Part shown: positions 9,133 to 17,387 of the stretch, piece by piece
Position numbering within the stretch: position 1 is the stretch's first letter
Layout of the letters: each line of letters starts with the position of its first letter
NCBI GenBank assembly: GCA_046349615.1
Contig: JAXMBZ010000002.1
Coordinates: forward strand, 310,001 to 374,000
Source of the DNA: JADJNY01 sp046349615
GTDB taxonomy: Bacteria; Planctomycetota; UBA1135; GCA-002686595
Reading direction: 5' to 3'
DNA: 64,000 bases
The notes under the pieces: generated by a model
Databases searched by the model: none
What the model was told of the DNA's origin: nothing
What the model saw: the letters and a program-made list of their open reading frames with translations, nothing else
Translations under genes and position numbers: made by a program

Positions 9133-10260
9133 TCACCGTTGGAAGATCGGCAGGAACCGGTAGGGGATCTCGAGGATGAGCACGCCGACCGCGGTGCCGA
9201 ACGCCGGCCCGGGGCCGATTTGGTTCGGCCACGAGCCGTCCTGCGGGTCCTGCGTCTGGAGCAGGAGCGCGCGCAGCTTCTCGAAGTACGGCTCCCAGTA
9301 GGGGCTCCCCGCCGTGTACATCGCCTGCACGCCGTAGTAGTGGCCGTACCAGAAGTAGTAGTGGCCGGCGTGCGCGTAGTCGCGATTGAACTCGTCGAAG
9401 CGTCCGGAGAGGTAGTCGAGGCCCTTCTTGATCAGGTCGTCGGAGTAGATCCCGAGCCCGTTCAGCGCGGTGACGCCCGCCGCGGTCAGCGGGAACGAGG
9501 AGCGCGAGTGGACGTCCTTCTGGTAGCGGAAGGTGCCGGGCCCGTCGGATCCGAAGTTCGAGAAGCCCGAGAACGAATCGAGCCCGTCGCGCGTCACCGC
9601 CGAGTCGACGACGTACCGCGCGGCGCGATCGACCGTCGACTTCGGCACGCGGATGCCGATGTTGCGCGCGGCGCGGAGCGCGAGCACCTGGCACACGACG
9701 ATCGACATGTCGGACTCGGCGGCGTACGGCTCGTAGCGCCAGCCGCCCTCCGCGTTCTGCGACTTCACGATGAAGTCGACCGCCTTCTGCAGCTTCTTCC
9801 GCACGTCGTCGCGGTGCGTCATGCCGCAGATCTCGGCGAGGAAGAGCGTCGCGAACGCGTGGTCGTACATGCGCGTGCCGCTGTGCGTGACGTAGCCGTC
9901 CTCCTGCACGCACGAGAGCACGAAGTCGAGGCCCTTCTCGACGACCTGACCGTACGGCCCGCGCCCGGGCAGGTGGCCGCCCGCGAGGAAGGCCATGCAC
10001 GCGAGCGCCGTGACGCCGAGATGGCCGCGGTCCTCCGCCGTGTACTTGAAGTCGTTGTTGAGCTTGTAGCCGATCTTCGCGACCCAGCTCCCTTCCTCGC
10101 TCTGGTGCGCCGCGAGCCAAGCCAGGCCGCGCTCGACCGCCCGCGCCTGCTCCTCGGTGACGACGAGCGGCGCTTGGCGTTCGGCGCCCGGTGTCGATTG
10201 GGCGGACGCGGCGGGAGCCACGCCCGCGGCGAGCAGGACTCCCAGGAGAACGCGCTTCAT
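9133..10260 (-). CDS. Squalene-cyclase/prenyltransferase-repeat secreted protein (copy 1)
   Basis: This is a 375-residue protein whose ATG overlaps the stop codon of the upstream propeller gene (ATGA), so it is probably translationally coupled. It has a signal peptide (MKRVLLGVLLAAGVAPAASAQ). The mature region shows HQSEEGSWVAKIGYK, GRGPYGQVVEKGLDF, YDHAFATLFLAEICGMTH and QNAEGGWRYEPYAAESD, and finishes with the same PYRFLPIFQR end as its neighbour. Over about 90 central residues the two copies differ at only three positions. The substitutions cluster in one loop (TRDGLDSFSGFSNFGSDGP here versus ATTRASGGGFTWAGEGDGP there), suggesting divergence of a binding surface. No DxDD cyclase motif is seen. 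Confidence 0.82.
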   Translation of the reverse strand: MKRVLLGVLLAAGVAPAASAQSTPGAERQAPLVVTEEQARAVERGLAWLAAHQSEEGSWVAKIGYKLNNDFKYTAEDRGHLGVTALACMAFLAGGHLPGRGPYGQVVEKGLDFVLSCVQEDGYVTHSGTRMYDHAFATLFLAEICGMTHRDDVRKKLQKAVDFIVKSQNAEGGWRYEPYAAESDMSIVVCQVLALRAARNIGIRVPKSTVDRAARYVVDSAVTRDGLDSFSGFSNFGSDGPGTFRYQKDVHSRSSFPLTAAGVTALNGLGIYSDDLIKKGLDYLSGRFDEFNRDYAHAGHYYFWYGHYYGVQAMYTAGSPYWEPYFEKLRALLLQTQDPQDGSWPNQIGPGPAFGTAVGVLILEIPYRFLPIFQR

Positions 10261-13200
10261 CGGAGCACCTCCACGCGGGTCTTCCCGCGGACGAACAATC
10301 GGTCACCGAGAGGATACAGCACGACGGAATCCGCCTTGTCGGTCCAGCGTTCCTCCATCAGCCGAGTCCCGCGCAGGACGCCGGTCTGGCGATCGAAGAA
10401 CGCGAGGTAGGTGTTCTTCGCCGCGCGCGGATCGGGTTTCTGGTCGAACGCGAAGGCGACGGCGCGATCGGACCACGCGGGTTGCGGGAGCGTGCCGAGC
10501 TGGAGCTTGTTCCACCGCACGCCGAGCCCCTGCGTCCAGAGCTCGCCGCGCTCGAGGTCGATCGCGCGCACGCGGGCTTCGTCCCCGGTCGACGGCGAGA
10601 GCACGAGCAGCGTCGAATCGTCGAACACGCCGCGGCTCTCGCGCAACGGGAGCCCGACGATGCGGTCCTGGTCCGAGAGCCGCACGTTGTTCAGCGGCGC
10701 GAGCGCGCCGATCGCGGTCGAGAGCTCGTAGAGCACCGTTTGGAACTGCTGCACTCCCTGCCCCGGCTGCGTCTGGAGCACGAGGTACGAGCGTCCGTTC
10801 GCCTGCAGCACGAACTTCAAGTAGCGCGGCTCGCCCGGGAGCTCCGCGAACGCGATCCGCCACGCGCGCGCCCCGGTGTCGAGCGAGTGCGCCGCGATCT
10901 GATTCAGCGCCGACTTCGTCTCGAGCATGCGCGGCACGATCAGGAGCTCGCCGTCGACCCACGCTTCGTCGGCGAGGCCGGGGCGCGCGGGCGTCTCGAG
11001 GTCGAACGCCGCGCGCCGGCGTCCGGTGAAGAGATCGCGCACGACGACGCCGGTGCGGGCCGTCATCGGCAGCGAGACGAGCGCGTGGTCGGTGAGGATC
11101 ACCTCGGGGTGGAACTCCGGACCGAGGGGGCCGTCCGACCAGAGCACGCCGCCGGTCCAGGCGTCGACCGCGTGGAGCGTGAGCCCGTCCTCCGCGCGCA
11201 GGACGACGACCGCGACGCCGCTCCTCGCGGAGAGGAGGACCTGGGTGGCGGCGGCCGCGGGGTACGGCCACGTCCAGCGCGTCTCGCCGGTCTCCTCGTC
11301 GAGGCCGAGCAGCGCATCGCCGCACGCGACGAGCACCCGCCCGCGCGTCGTCGCGACGTGGCGCGTCCAGGGACCTTGTCCCGAGTCGATCGGCCCGGTC
11401 GCGGCCGGGAGGTCTTGGCTCCAGCGCACGCCGCCCGTCTCCTCGCGCATCGCGTACAGCGTCGCCGCGCGCGAACGGCCGGCGGGACCGGGCATCGTGA
11501 ACCCGACGAGCAGGTCGCGCGTCGGCGCGTCCTCGCGCGTGGGCGCGCTGCGCGCGAGCAGCTCGAACTCGCCGTTCATCGTCGCCTCACGCTGCGAGTT
11601 CGCGTCGACGGCGAAGCGGCCGAGCTCGGGGAGGAGGCGGCGGGTCGGCGCGCGCGGCTTCGGCGCGGGAGGCGCGAGCTCGGAGAGCGAGCGGGCCTCG
11701 AGGCCGCGCACGCTCGGCACGTGCTGCGGCTTCACGCGCGCGAACTCGCGCACGAGCGCGTCGGCGAGCTCGGTGTTCCCCGCCGTGCGTGCCGTGACCG
11801 CGATGCGCAGACCGAGGTCGAGCTCGCGCGGCGTCGCGTCCTCCGCGCGCCAGCGGTAGGGGAGCTCCGTCTGCACGATCGCGGCGACCTCGGAGACCGC
11901 GCCGGCGTCCTCGGCCCACTCGAGGCGCGCGTCGTTCGATTTCCGCGACGCGGGCGAGTAGGGGAAGAGCTTCGCGAGTCGGACGAGGCGCTCGCGGTCC
12001 TTGTCGCGCACCGCGGCGGCGTACTCCGTCTCCGCGCGCTCGGCGAACGGCGCGTAGCCCTCGACCCCGGGCTTGCGCAGGAGCTCGCCGATGCGCGCCG
12101 ACGCGCGCTCGCCCGCGGTCCCGTCGAGGAGCGGCACGTCGCCGAACTCCTCCAGCATGCGGTGCAGGTGTTCGAACTCGATCTTCGAGTCCTTCGCGCG
12201 GGCAGCGTCGCGCTCGCGCACGCAGAGCACCCAGAATCCGACCGGGAGCTCGAGCGGGACGAGGTTCGCGCGCGCGTCGCCGCCGACGATCGGCTCGAAC
12301 GCGAACGGCCGCTCCTCCGCGGGGACGGTGCCGTCGCCGCCGCCCGGATCGACGGCGGGGTCGCAGAGCATCGGAAGCGTGCCGCAGCGGGTCTCGAGGT
12401 CCTTGAGGAGCTCGTCGCGCTCGCGCGCGAGTGCCGCGGCGTCCGCGCGTGCCTCGCTCGTGCGCTGGCGGAGGAGCGCGAGCTCTTCGAGCAGCGTATC
12501 GCGCAGCTCCTCGGGCGAAGGCGCGAGCGCGCGCGCACGTCGGAGCGCCAGAGCGGCCTCGCGCGCGTCGGCGAGCGCGGCGTGCGCGCGCGCCTCGGAG
12601 CGCAGCGCGCGGTGGAGCTCGGCTTCGAGCTCGGCGCGCGCGCCGGCGGGCCCGTTCGCGAGCGCCTTCTCGAGCACGCCCCGCGCCTCGACGAGCGCTT
12701 CGCGCGCTTCCTGGCTGCGCCCGCGCCGCTCGAGTTCGAGCGCGCCGCGGTTCGAGAGCAGTCGTCCGAGCGCGAGCGCCGCGCGCGCGTCGTCGGGGTG
12801 TTCCTGCACGAGCCGTCGCGCGCGCTGCACGAGCACGCCCCATTCGAAGTAGCCCGTCGCGCGGCGGTTCGAGACGCTGAAGAGCTCGCGCTCGCACACG
12901 AGCAGGTTCCCGCCGCCGCCGCCCGCGGACCAGGGGAGCCCCTCGTCGGCCGCGCGCCCGCTCGCGACGTCGATCGAGAGCGCGCGGTCGTCCGTCGGCA
13001 CGACGATGCGGTCGTCGGCGAGCACGCACGCCGCGGACGGACCGTACTGCTCGAGCGCCGCGTCGACGAACGGACGCCAGCGGTTGACGAGCGGCGCGGC
13101 GACGTGGAGGCCCGCCTGCGAGCGCAGCGCGAGCACGCGCTCGCCCGCGAGGAACACGGTGTCGTCGCGCGCGCCGACGAGCTCCGAGATGCGTCCGCCC

Positions 13201-14942
13201 TGCACGCCCGCGAGCGTCTCGATCTGGCCGTTCGAGCGGTTCGACACGCTCCAGAGCAGCGTCCCGCGGTCGAGGTCGAGCCCGAGCAGGTCCCAACTGT
13301 CGTACGGCGTCGCGACGACCGTGTCGCCCGCGACGACGGGCGGTTGGTTCTTCCACACGCTCGGCCGCGTCGGCGCGTCGAGGTCGCGCGTGCGCGGCAG
13401 CGGGATCTGCTCGTAGAGCGTCACCCAGCGCACCTCGCCCGTGTAGAGGTCGAGGCACGCGATCGCGCCGAGCTGCGTCTGCGCGATCACCTTGTCGCCG
13501 GCGACGACGAGCGGCGGAGCGCAGAACTCCTGCTTCGGACGGCCGAACATGTTGAGCTCGCGCTGACCGCTGATCACGTCGGTCGACCAGAGCAAGGCGC
13601 CCGTGTCGAGGTCGAAGCAGCCGACGTGGTAGTCGATGCGGCCCTGCATGCGGTAGCAGGGCGCGAGCACGCGCCGCTCGGCGATCACGGGCGGCCCCGC
13701 GATGCTCATGCGCTCGACGAACCCGCCGGAGTCGCCGTCCCAGCCCGGCGGCGGGGCCTGGTTCCAGAGCGGCGTTCCGTCGCGCGCGTCGAACGCGAAG
13801 AGGCGGCGATCGGGGATGATCTTCGTGATCGCGATGCTGCCCTGGAAGTCCTCCTTCTTGATGAAGGCGACCGGGATCTGGAGCGGCGCGACGACGACGC
13901 GTTCCGAGGCCGCGGCGCGCACGATGCAGTTCGCCTGGTCGATGCCCTCGTAGAAGTTCGAGCGCTGTTGCTCCGAGGTCTCGGCCCAGCCGCGGGGCTC
14001 GTCCGACTTCCAAACGAGGCTGCCGCTGTACGCGTCGAGCGCGAGCACCCGCAGCGACGTCGAGACGAAGAGCTGCGTCTCGCCGCGGACCGGCCAGAGC
14101 CGCGGCCCGCGCGTGAACGGGTTCGCCGGGAGCAGGAAGGGCTCGTACCACGCGTCCGCGTCGCGGCCGGGCGGGCGCGTCGCGCGCGCGTTGCGCAGGC
14201 CCGGGCGCGCGTCCGCCTCGCGCGCGAGCGCGCCGAGCCACTCCGTCGCCGTCCGCACGCGCTGCGCGATCGCTTCGATCGGCGGCGCGTCGGCTTCGCG
14301 CTCCAACGCACGCAGGCGCTCGAGCGCGGCGTTCCACGCGCTCTCGTCGTCGAGCGCGAGCTCCGGCTTGTCGAGCGCGAGCCCGAGCGCGTGCGCCCAG
14401 CCCGCGAGCGCCTCGGCGCCGTGCCCTTGCTCCCATTCGAGGTCGCCGAGCGTCCACGCCGCGCGCTGAGCCGCGAGCGTCAGGGGGAAGCGGCGCGTGA
14501 GCTCCCAGAGGCCGCGTCGATCGAGGCGCGCGGCGGCGTTCGCGAGCGCCGCGAGCGCGGCGGGCTCGTGGCGCACGCGGTAGAGCGCGCGCGCCTCGCG
14601 CGGCAGCTCGAACAAGAGCGCGCGCGCGCGCGGCGCGGCGCCGTAGTGCGTCGGCTGCGCGGCGTTGCGCCCGTTCGAGAGGCGCGTGGTCTCCGGCGCG
14701 AGCACGTCGCTCGCGTGCTCCTCGAGGAGGACCTGGAGGCCGTCGATCGCCTCGCTCCAGCGCTTCGCCGCGACGTGCGCTTGGACTTCGTCGAGCTGCC
14801 ACTTCGCGGCCTGCGTGTCGCGGATGCGATACGGCCGCGGATCGAACGCCTCCTCCTTCGGCGCCTGGAACGAGGTGCCTCCCTGCGCGCGCGCCGACGC
14901 CGCGCACGCGAGGAGGGCGAGGAGGATCGTCGAGAGCCGCAC
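10257..14942 (-). CDS. Giant secreted double PQQ-like beta-propeller protein
   Basis: This 1561-residue protein has a signal peptide ending near ASARAQ. An N-terminal helical/TPR-like part (about 30-250) is followed by a first set of PQQ-type propeller blades with the typical D-x-x-T/S-G-x-x-x-W signature: LDAYSGSLVWK, FDARDGTPLWN, FDLDTGALLWS, LDLYTGEVRWV, LDLDRGTLLWS. A helical middle (about 720-1080, rich in EARAL/ALRRAR) precedes a second propeller: REETGGVRWS, LDEETGETRWT, VDAWTGGVLWS, IDLERGELWT, FDRQTGVLRG. PQQ-like repeats in the BamB/dehydrogenase superfamily fold into eight-bladed propellers. None of the signatures shows enzyme ligands, so a binding or scaffold role is inferred. It sits between the VWA protein and the squalene-repeat genes. 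Confidence 0.78.
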   Translation of the reverse strand: MRLSTILLALLACAASARAQGGTSFQAPKEEAFDPRPYRIRDTQAAKWQLDEVQAHVAAKRWSEAIDGLQVLLEEHASDVLAPETTRLSNGRNAAQPTHYGAAPRARALLFELPREARALYRVRHEPAALAALANAAARLDRRGLWELTRRFPLTLAAQRAAWTLGDLEWEQGHGAEALAGWAHALGLALDKPELALDDESAWNAALERLRALEREADAPPIEAIAQRVRTATEWLGALAREADARPGLRNARATRPPGRDADAWYEPFLLPANPFTRGPRLWPVRGETQLFVSTSLRVLALDAYSGSLVWKSDEPRGWAETSEQQRSNFYEGIDQANCIVRAAASERVVVAPLQIPVAFIKKEDFQGSIAITKIIPDRRLFAFDARDGTPLWNQAPPPGWDGDSGGFVERMSIAGPPVIAERRVLAPCYRMQGRIDYHVGCFDLDTGALLWSTDVISGQRELNMFGRPKQEFCAPPLVVAGDKVIAQTQLGAIACLDLYTGEVRWVTLYEQIPLPRTRDLDAPTRPSVWKNQPPVVAGDTVVATPYDSWDLLGLDLDRGTLLWSVSNRSNGQIETLAGVQGGRISELVGARDDTVFLAGERVLALRSQAGLHVAAPLVNRWRPFVDAALEQYGPSAACVLADDRIVVPTDDRALSIDVASGRAADEGLPWSAGGGGGNLLVCERELFSVSNRRATGYFEWGVLVQRARRLVQEHPDDARAALALGRLLSNRGALELERRGRSQEAREALVEARGVLEKALANGPAGARAELEAELHRALRSEARAHAALADAREAALALRRARALAPSPEELRDTLLEELALLRQRTSEARADAAALARERDELLKDLETRCGTLPMLCDPAVDPGGGDGTVPAEERPFAFEPIVGGDARANLVPLELPVGFWVLCVRERDAARAKDSKIEFEHLHRMLEEFGDVPLLDGTAGERASARIGELLRKPGVEGYAPFAERAETEYAAAVRDKDRERLVRLAKLFPYSPASRKSNDARLEWAEDAGAVSEVAAIVQTELPYRWRAEDATPRELDLGLRIAVTARTAGNTELADALVREFARVKPQHVPSVRGLEARSLSELAPPAPKPRAPTRRLLPELGRFAVDANSQREATMNGEFELLARSAPTREDAPTRDLLVGFTMPGPAGRSRAATLYAMREETGGVRWSQDLPAATGPIDSGQGPWTRHVATTRGRVLVACGDALLGLDEETGETRWTWPYPAAAATQVLLSARSGVAVVVLRAEDGLTLHAVDAWTGGVLWSDGPLGPEFHPEVILTDHALVSLPMTARTGVVVRDLFTGRRRAAFDLETPARPGLADEAWVDGELLIVPRMLETKSALNQIAAHSLDTGARAWRIAFAELPGEPRYLKFVLQANGRSYLVLQTQPGQGVQQFQTVLYELSTAIGALAPLNNVRLSDQDRIVGLPLRESRGVFDDSTLLVLSPSTGDEARVRAIDLERGELWTQGLGVRWNKLQLGTLPQPAWSDRAVAFAFDQKPDPRAAKNTYLAFFDRQTGVLRGTRLMEERWTDKADSVVLYPLGDRLFVRGKTRVEVLR

Positions 14943-14951
14943 GCGCGCCTC

Positions 14952-17387
14952 CTACACGAGCTCCCAACGCTTGCGCAGGATCCACTCGGTCGCGAGCAGC
15001 GCGAGCGCGACGAGCAGCGTGCCCCAGTTGTCCCACGCGTCCTCGAGCTCCGAGGAGATCGGTTCGCGCTTCTCCTCCTTGCCGGGGAACTCGCGCTCGA
15101 GTTCGTCGAGGCGCGCGAGGTCGACGTAGCGCCCGCCCGTGATCGACGCGATCGCCTGCAGCGTCGCGGGATCCGGCGCGGGGTCCTGGTTCTCGCGCGA
15201 GGGGAGCACGACCTCGAACTCCGTCGCGGCGACGCGCTGGCCGTTCGTCTCGACCCACGCGGTGTAGAGCCCCGTGCGCTCGACCTCGAACGAGCCGCGG
15301 TAGAGGCCGGGGCGTTCGGGCACGAGCTCGAGCTTCAAGTCGTGCGTGCGACCCTCGGCGTCGCCGGTGCGCACGTCCAGCTCGGGCTTCTCGCTCGGAC
15401 GGAAGTCCTCGTCGAGCACGCGCGCCTCCAGCGTGACGCGTTCGTCGAGGTTGTAGCGCGCGCGCTGCGCGTCGAGCTGCACGCGGCGGTCGCCGCTCTT
15501 CAAGCGGCCGAGCGCGACCCAGCGGATCGCATTGCGCCAGAAGCGCTCGTGGTAGCGGTCGCCGTAGCGATAGCGCCACATCCACGTCGCGTCGACGGCG
15601 AGGAAGAGCGTGCGACCGCTCGGGTAGTAGCCCGTGACGAGCAGCGGATAGCGTCCCTGCGCGTTGCCGTCGTCGGGGTGGCGCAGGAGCACGCTCGCAC
15701 CCGGCTTCGCGCGCACGACCGGCGCGTACCAGTAGAAGCCGCGCAGCCCGCCCGCATCCTCCCACAGCGCGCGGTTCGCCTTCGGATCGGGGACGAGGCG
15801 CACGACCTCGTGCGGGTGCGCCGGATCCTCGAGGCGCGGTCGGAACTCGCGCGTCGAGTCGCCTTGGAACACGAGCGTCCCCGTCGGGTCGAGCACGACG
15901 GGCAGGAGCTCCTCGAGCGGCGTGCCCGCGTACGCGCGCGGGTTGTCGTACTCGCCCGCCTGGAGGATGAGCCCGCCGCCGCGCTCGACGAACTCGCGCA
16001 AGGACGCCATGAACTCCTCGCAGCGCGACGGATCCGGCGAGATCGCGTACGGGTTGACGTCGCCGAGGATGATCACGTCGTAGTGCTCGAGCAGGTCCTT
16101 GCGCGCGGTCGGCACGGCGGAGAGCGCGGGCAGGCCCTTCGTGGATTCCTGCAGGAAGTCCGGCGTCGCGGAGAGCAGGTAGCACTGGAGCTCGAGGTTC
16201 GAGTCCGCGCGCAGGAGCAGGTTCTTGAGGTAGCGGTACTCCCAGCGCGGATACGCGTCGACGTAGAGCACGCGGATCTTCTCGGGCGTCACGTGGACCG
16301 TGAACTCGACCGCGTTGTCGTCCTTGAGCGTTTCACCGTCGATCGGCGGCACGCGGACGCGGAAGCGGCGCTCGGTGACGCGTGTGCCCTCCACGGACGG
16401 CGGCGCGAGGAGCACGACCTTTTCGCCGGCTTCGCCGAGCGTCGTCTCCTCCTCGGCGACCGGGCGCGCGTCGTCGCCGCGGCCGACCTCCTCGAGGATG
16501 ACGTTCGCGCGCGACGCGCCGGAAACGCCGCGCGCGAGCACGCGGACGCTGACCTCGATCTCGTCGCCCTCGAGCACGCTCGACGGCGCCTCCGCGAGCT
16601 CGACGACGACGTTCTTCTCGGGGCGCGTGTCGCCGACGACGATCGTGTGGACCGGGATCCCCGCCGCGGCCGCGGCGCGCGCGGCCTCCTGGGGCGCGAG
16701 CCCGCCGTTCGAGCGCCCGTCCGAGAGGATCACGACGTCCGTCACGTGGCGTCCGCGCGTCGTCGCGAGCGCCTGCTGCAGCGCGTCGCCGACGTGCGTC
16801 GCGTGTCCGCGCGCGGAGAGCGACGCGGTCGACGGGAGCGGCTCGAGGTTCTCGGCGAACCGCGAGAGCCGCGCGACGTAGCCGCCCTTCGCGAGGTGGG
16901 GGAGCAGCGCCTGGTCGAGCGCGGCGCGGACGAGCTCGCTGCGCGACTGGTCGCCGGGCGCTCGGCCGGTGCGCGCCTGCAGCGCGCCGCGCACGCGCTC
17001 GTCGCCCGCGTAGGCGTCCTTGCGCTGCATGCTCGCGGAGTCGTCGACGAGCAGCAGGACCTCGGCGGGCTTCACCTCCTCGCGCCGCTTCACGAACACG
17101 GGCCGGAAGAGCACACCGAGCAAGAGCAGGAGCGCGAGGAAGCGCAGCACGACCAGCGTGCCGCGCGCGCGCGCCGTGAGCGGCTCCTTCGCATAGCCGA
17201 TCCACGCGACGAGCGCCGTCAACGGCAGGATCACGAGCACGACGATCCACGGCTCGGGCAGGTCGAGGAGCTTGAACGTCTCGCGCACGCCGGTCTCCGC
17301 CGCGGCCGCGTCGCGCGCGAGCGCGGGCCCCTGCGCGGCGGCGAGCGGTGCGAGGCCGAGGGCGAGGAGGTTCACGAGGAGCTTCAT
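14952..17387 (-). CDS. VWA-domain membrane protein with glutamine-amidotransferase-like domain
   Basis: This 811-residue protein has an ATG at 17387 overlapping the stop of the BatA-like gene (ATGA). It has a signal-like N-terminus (1-19), membrane helices at about 47-64 and 77-97, and a von Willebrand A domain starting at LLLVDDSASM with the DxSxS MIDAS motif at D115. A region beginning IRVLYVDAYPRWEYRYLK contains IILGDVNPY and GGGLILQAGEYDNP, resembling the class I glutamine-amidotransferase-like fold found in such proteins, without a recognisable catalytic Cys. A C-terminal membrane helix ends ATEWILRKRWELV. This domain order is familiar from planctomycete MoxR loci. It probably forms an envelope complex with the two genes upstream. 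Confidence 0.8.
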   Translation of the reverse strand: MKLLVNLLALGLAPLAAAQGPALARDAAAAETGVRETFKLLDLPEPWIVVLVILPLTALVAWIGYAKEPLTARARGTLVVLRFLALLLLLGVLFRPVFVKRREEVKPAEVLLLVDDSASMQRKDAYAGDERVRGALQARTGRAPGDQSRSELVRAALDQALLPHLAKGGYVARLSRFAENLEPLPSTASLSARGHATHVGDALQQALATTRGRHVTDVVILSDGRSNGGLAPQEAARAAAAAGIPVHTIVVGDTRPEKNVVVELAEAPSSVLEGDEIEVSVRVLARGVSGASRANVILEEVGRGDDARPVAEEETTLGEAGEKVVLLAPPSVEGTRVTERRFRVRVPPIDGETLKDDNAVEFTVHVTPEKIRVLYVDAYPRWEYRYLKNLLLRADSNLELQCYLLSATPDFLQESTKGLPALSAVPTARKDLLEHYDVIILGDVNPYAISPDPSRCEEFMASLREFVERGGGLILQAGEYDNPRAYAGTPLEELLPVVLDPTGTLVFQGDSTREFRPRLEDPAHPHEVVRLVPDPKANRALWEDAGGLRGFYWYAPVVRAKPGASVLLRHPDDGNAQGRYPLLVTGYYPSGRTLFLAVDATWMWRYRYGDRYHERFWRNAIRWVALGRLKSGDRRVQLDAQRARYNLDERVTLEARVLDEDFRPSEKPELDVRTGDAEGRTHDLKLELVPERPGLYRGSFEVERTGLYTAWVETNGQRVAATEFEVVLPSRENQDPAPDPATLQAIASITGGRYVDLARLDELEREFPGKEEKREPISSELEDAWDNWGTLLVALALLATEWILRKRWELV

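Noticed and set aside
7994..10260. A hopanoid or triterpene cyclase locus
   Set aside because: The proteins are secreted, short (about 375 residues) and lack the DxDD catalytic motif. Squalene/phytoene synthase and other hopanoid genes are absent.
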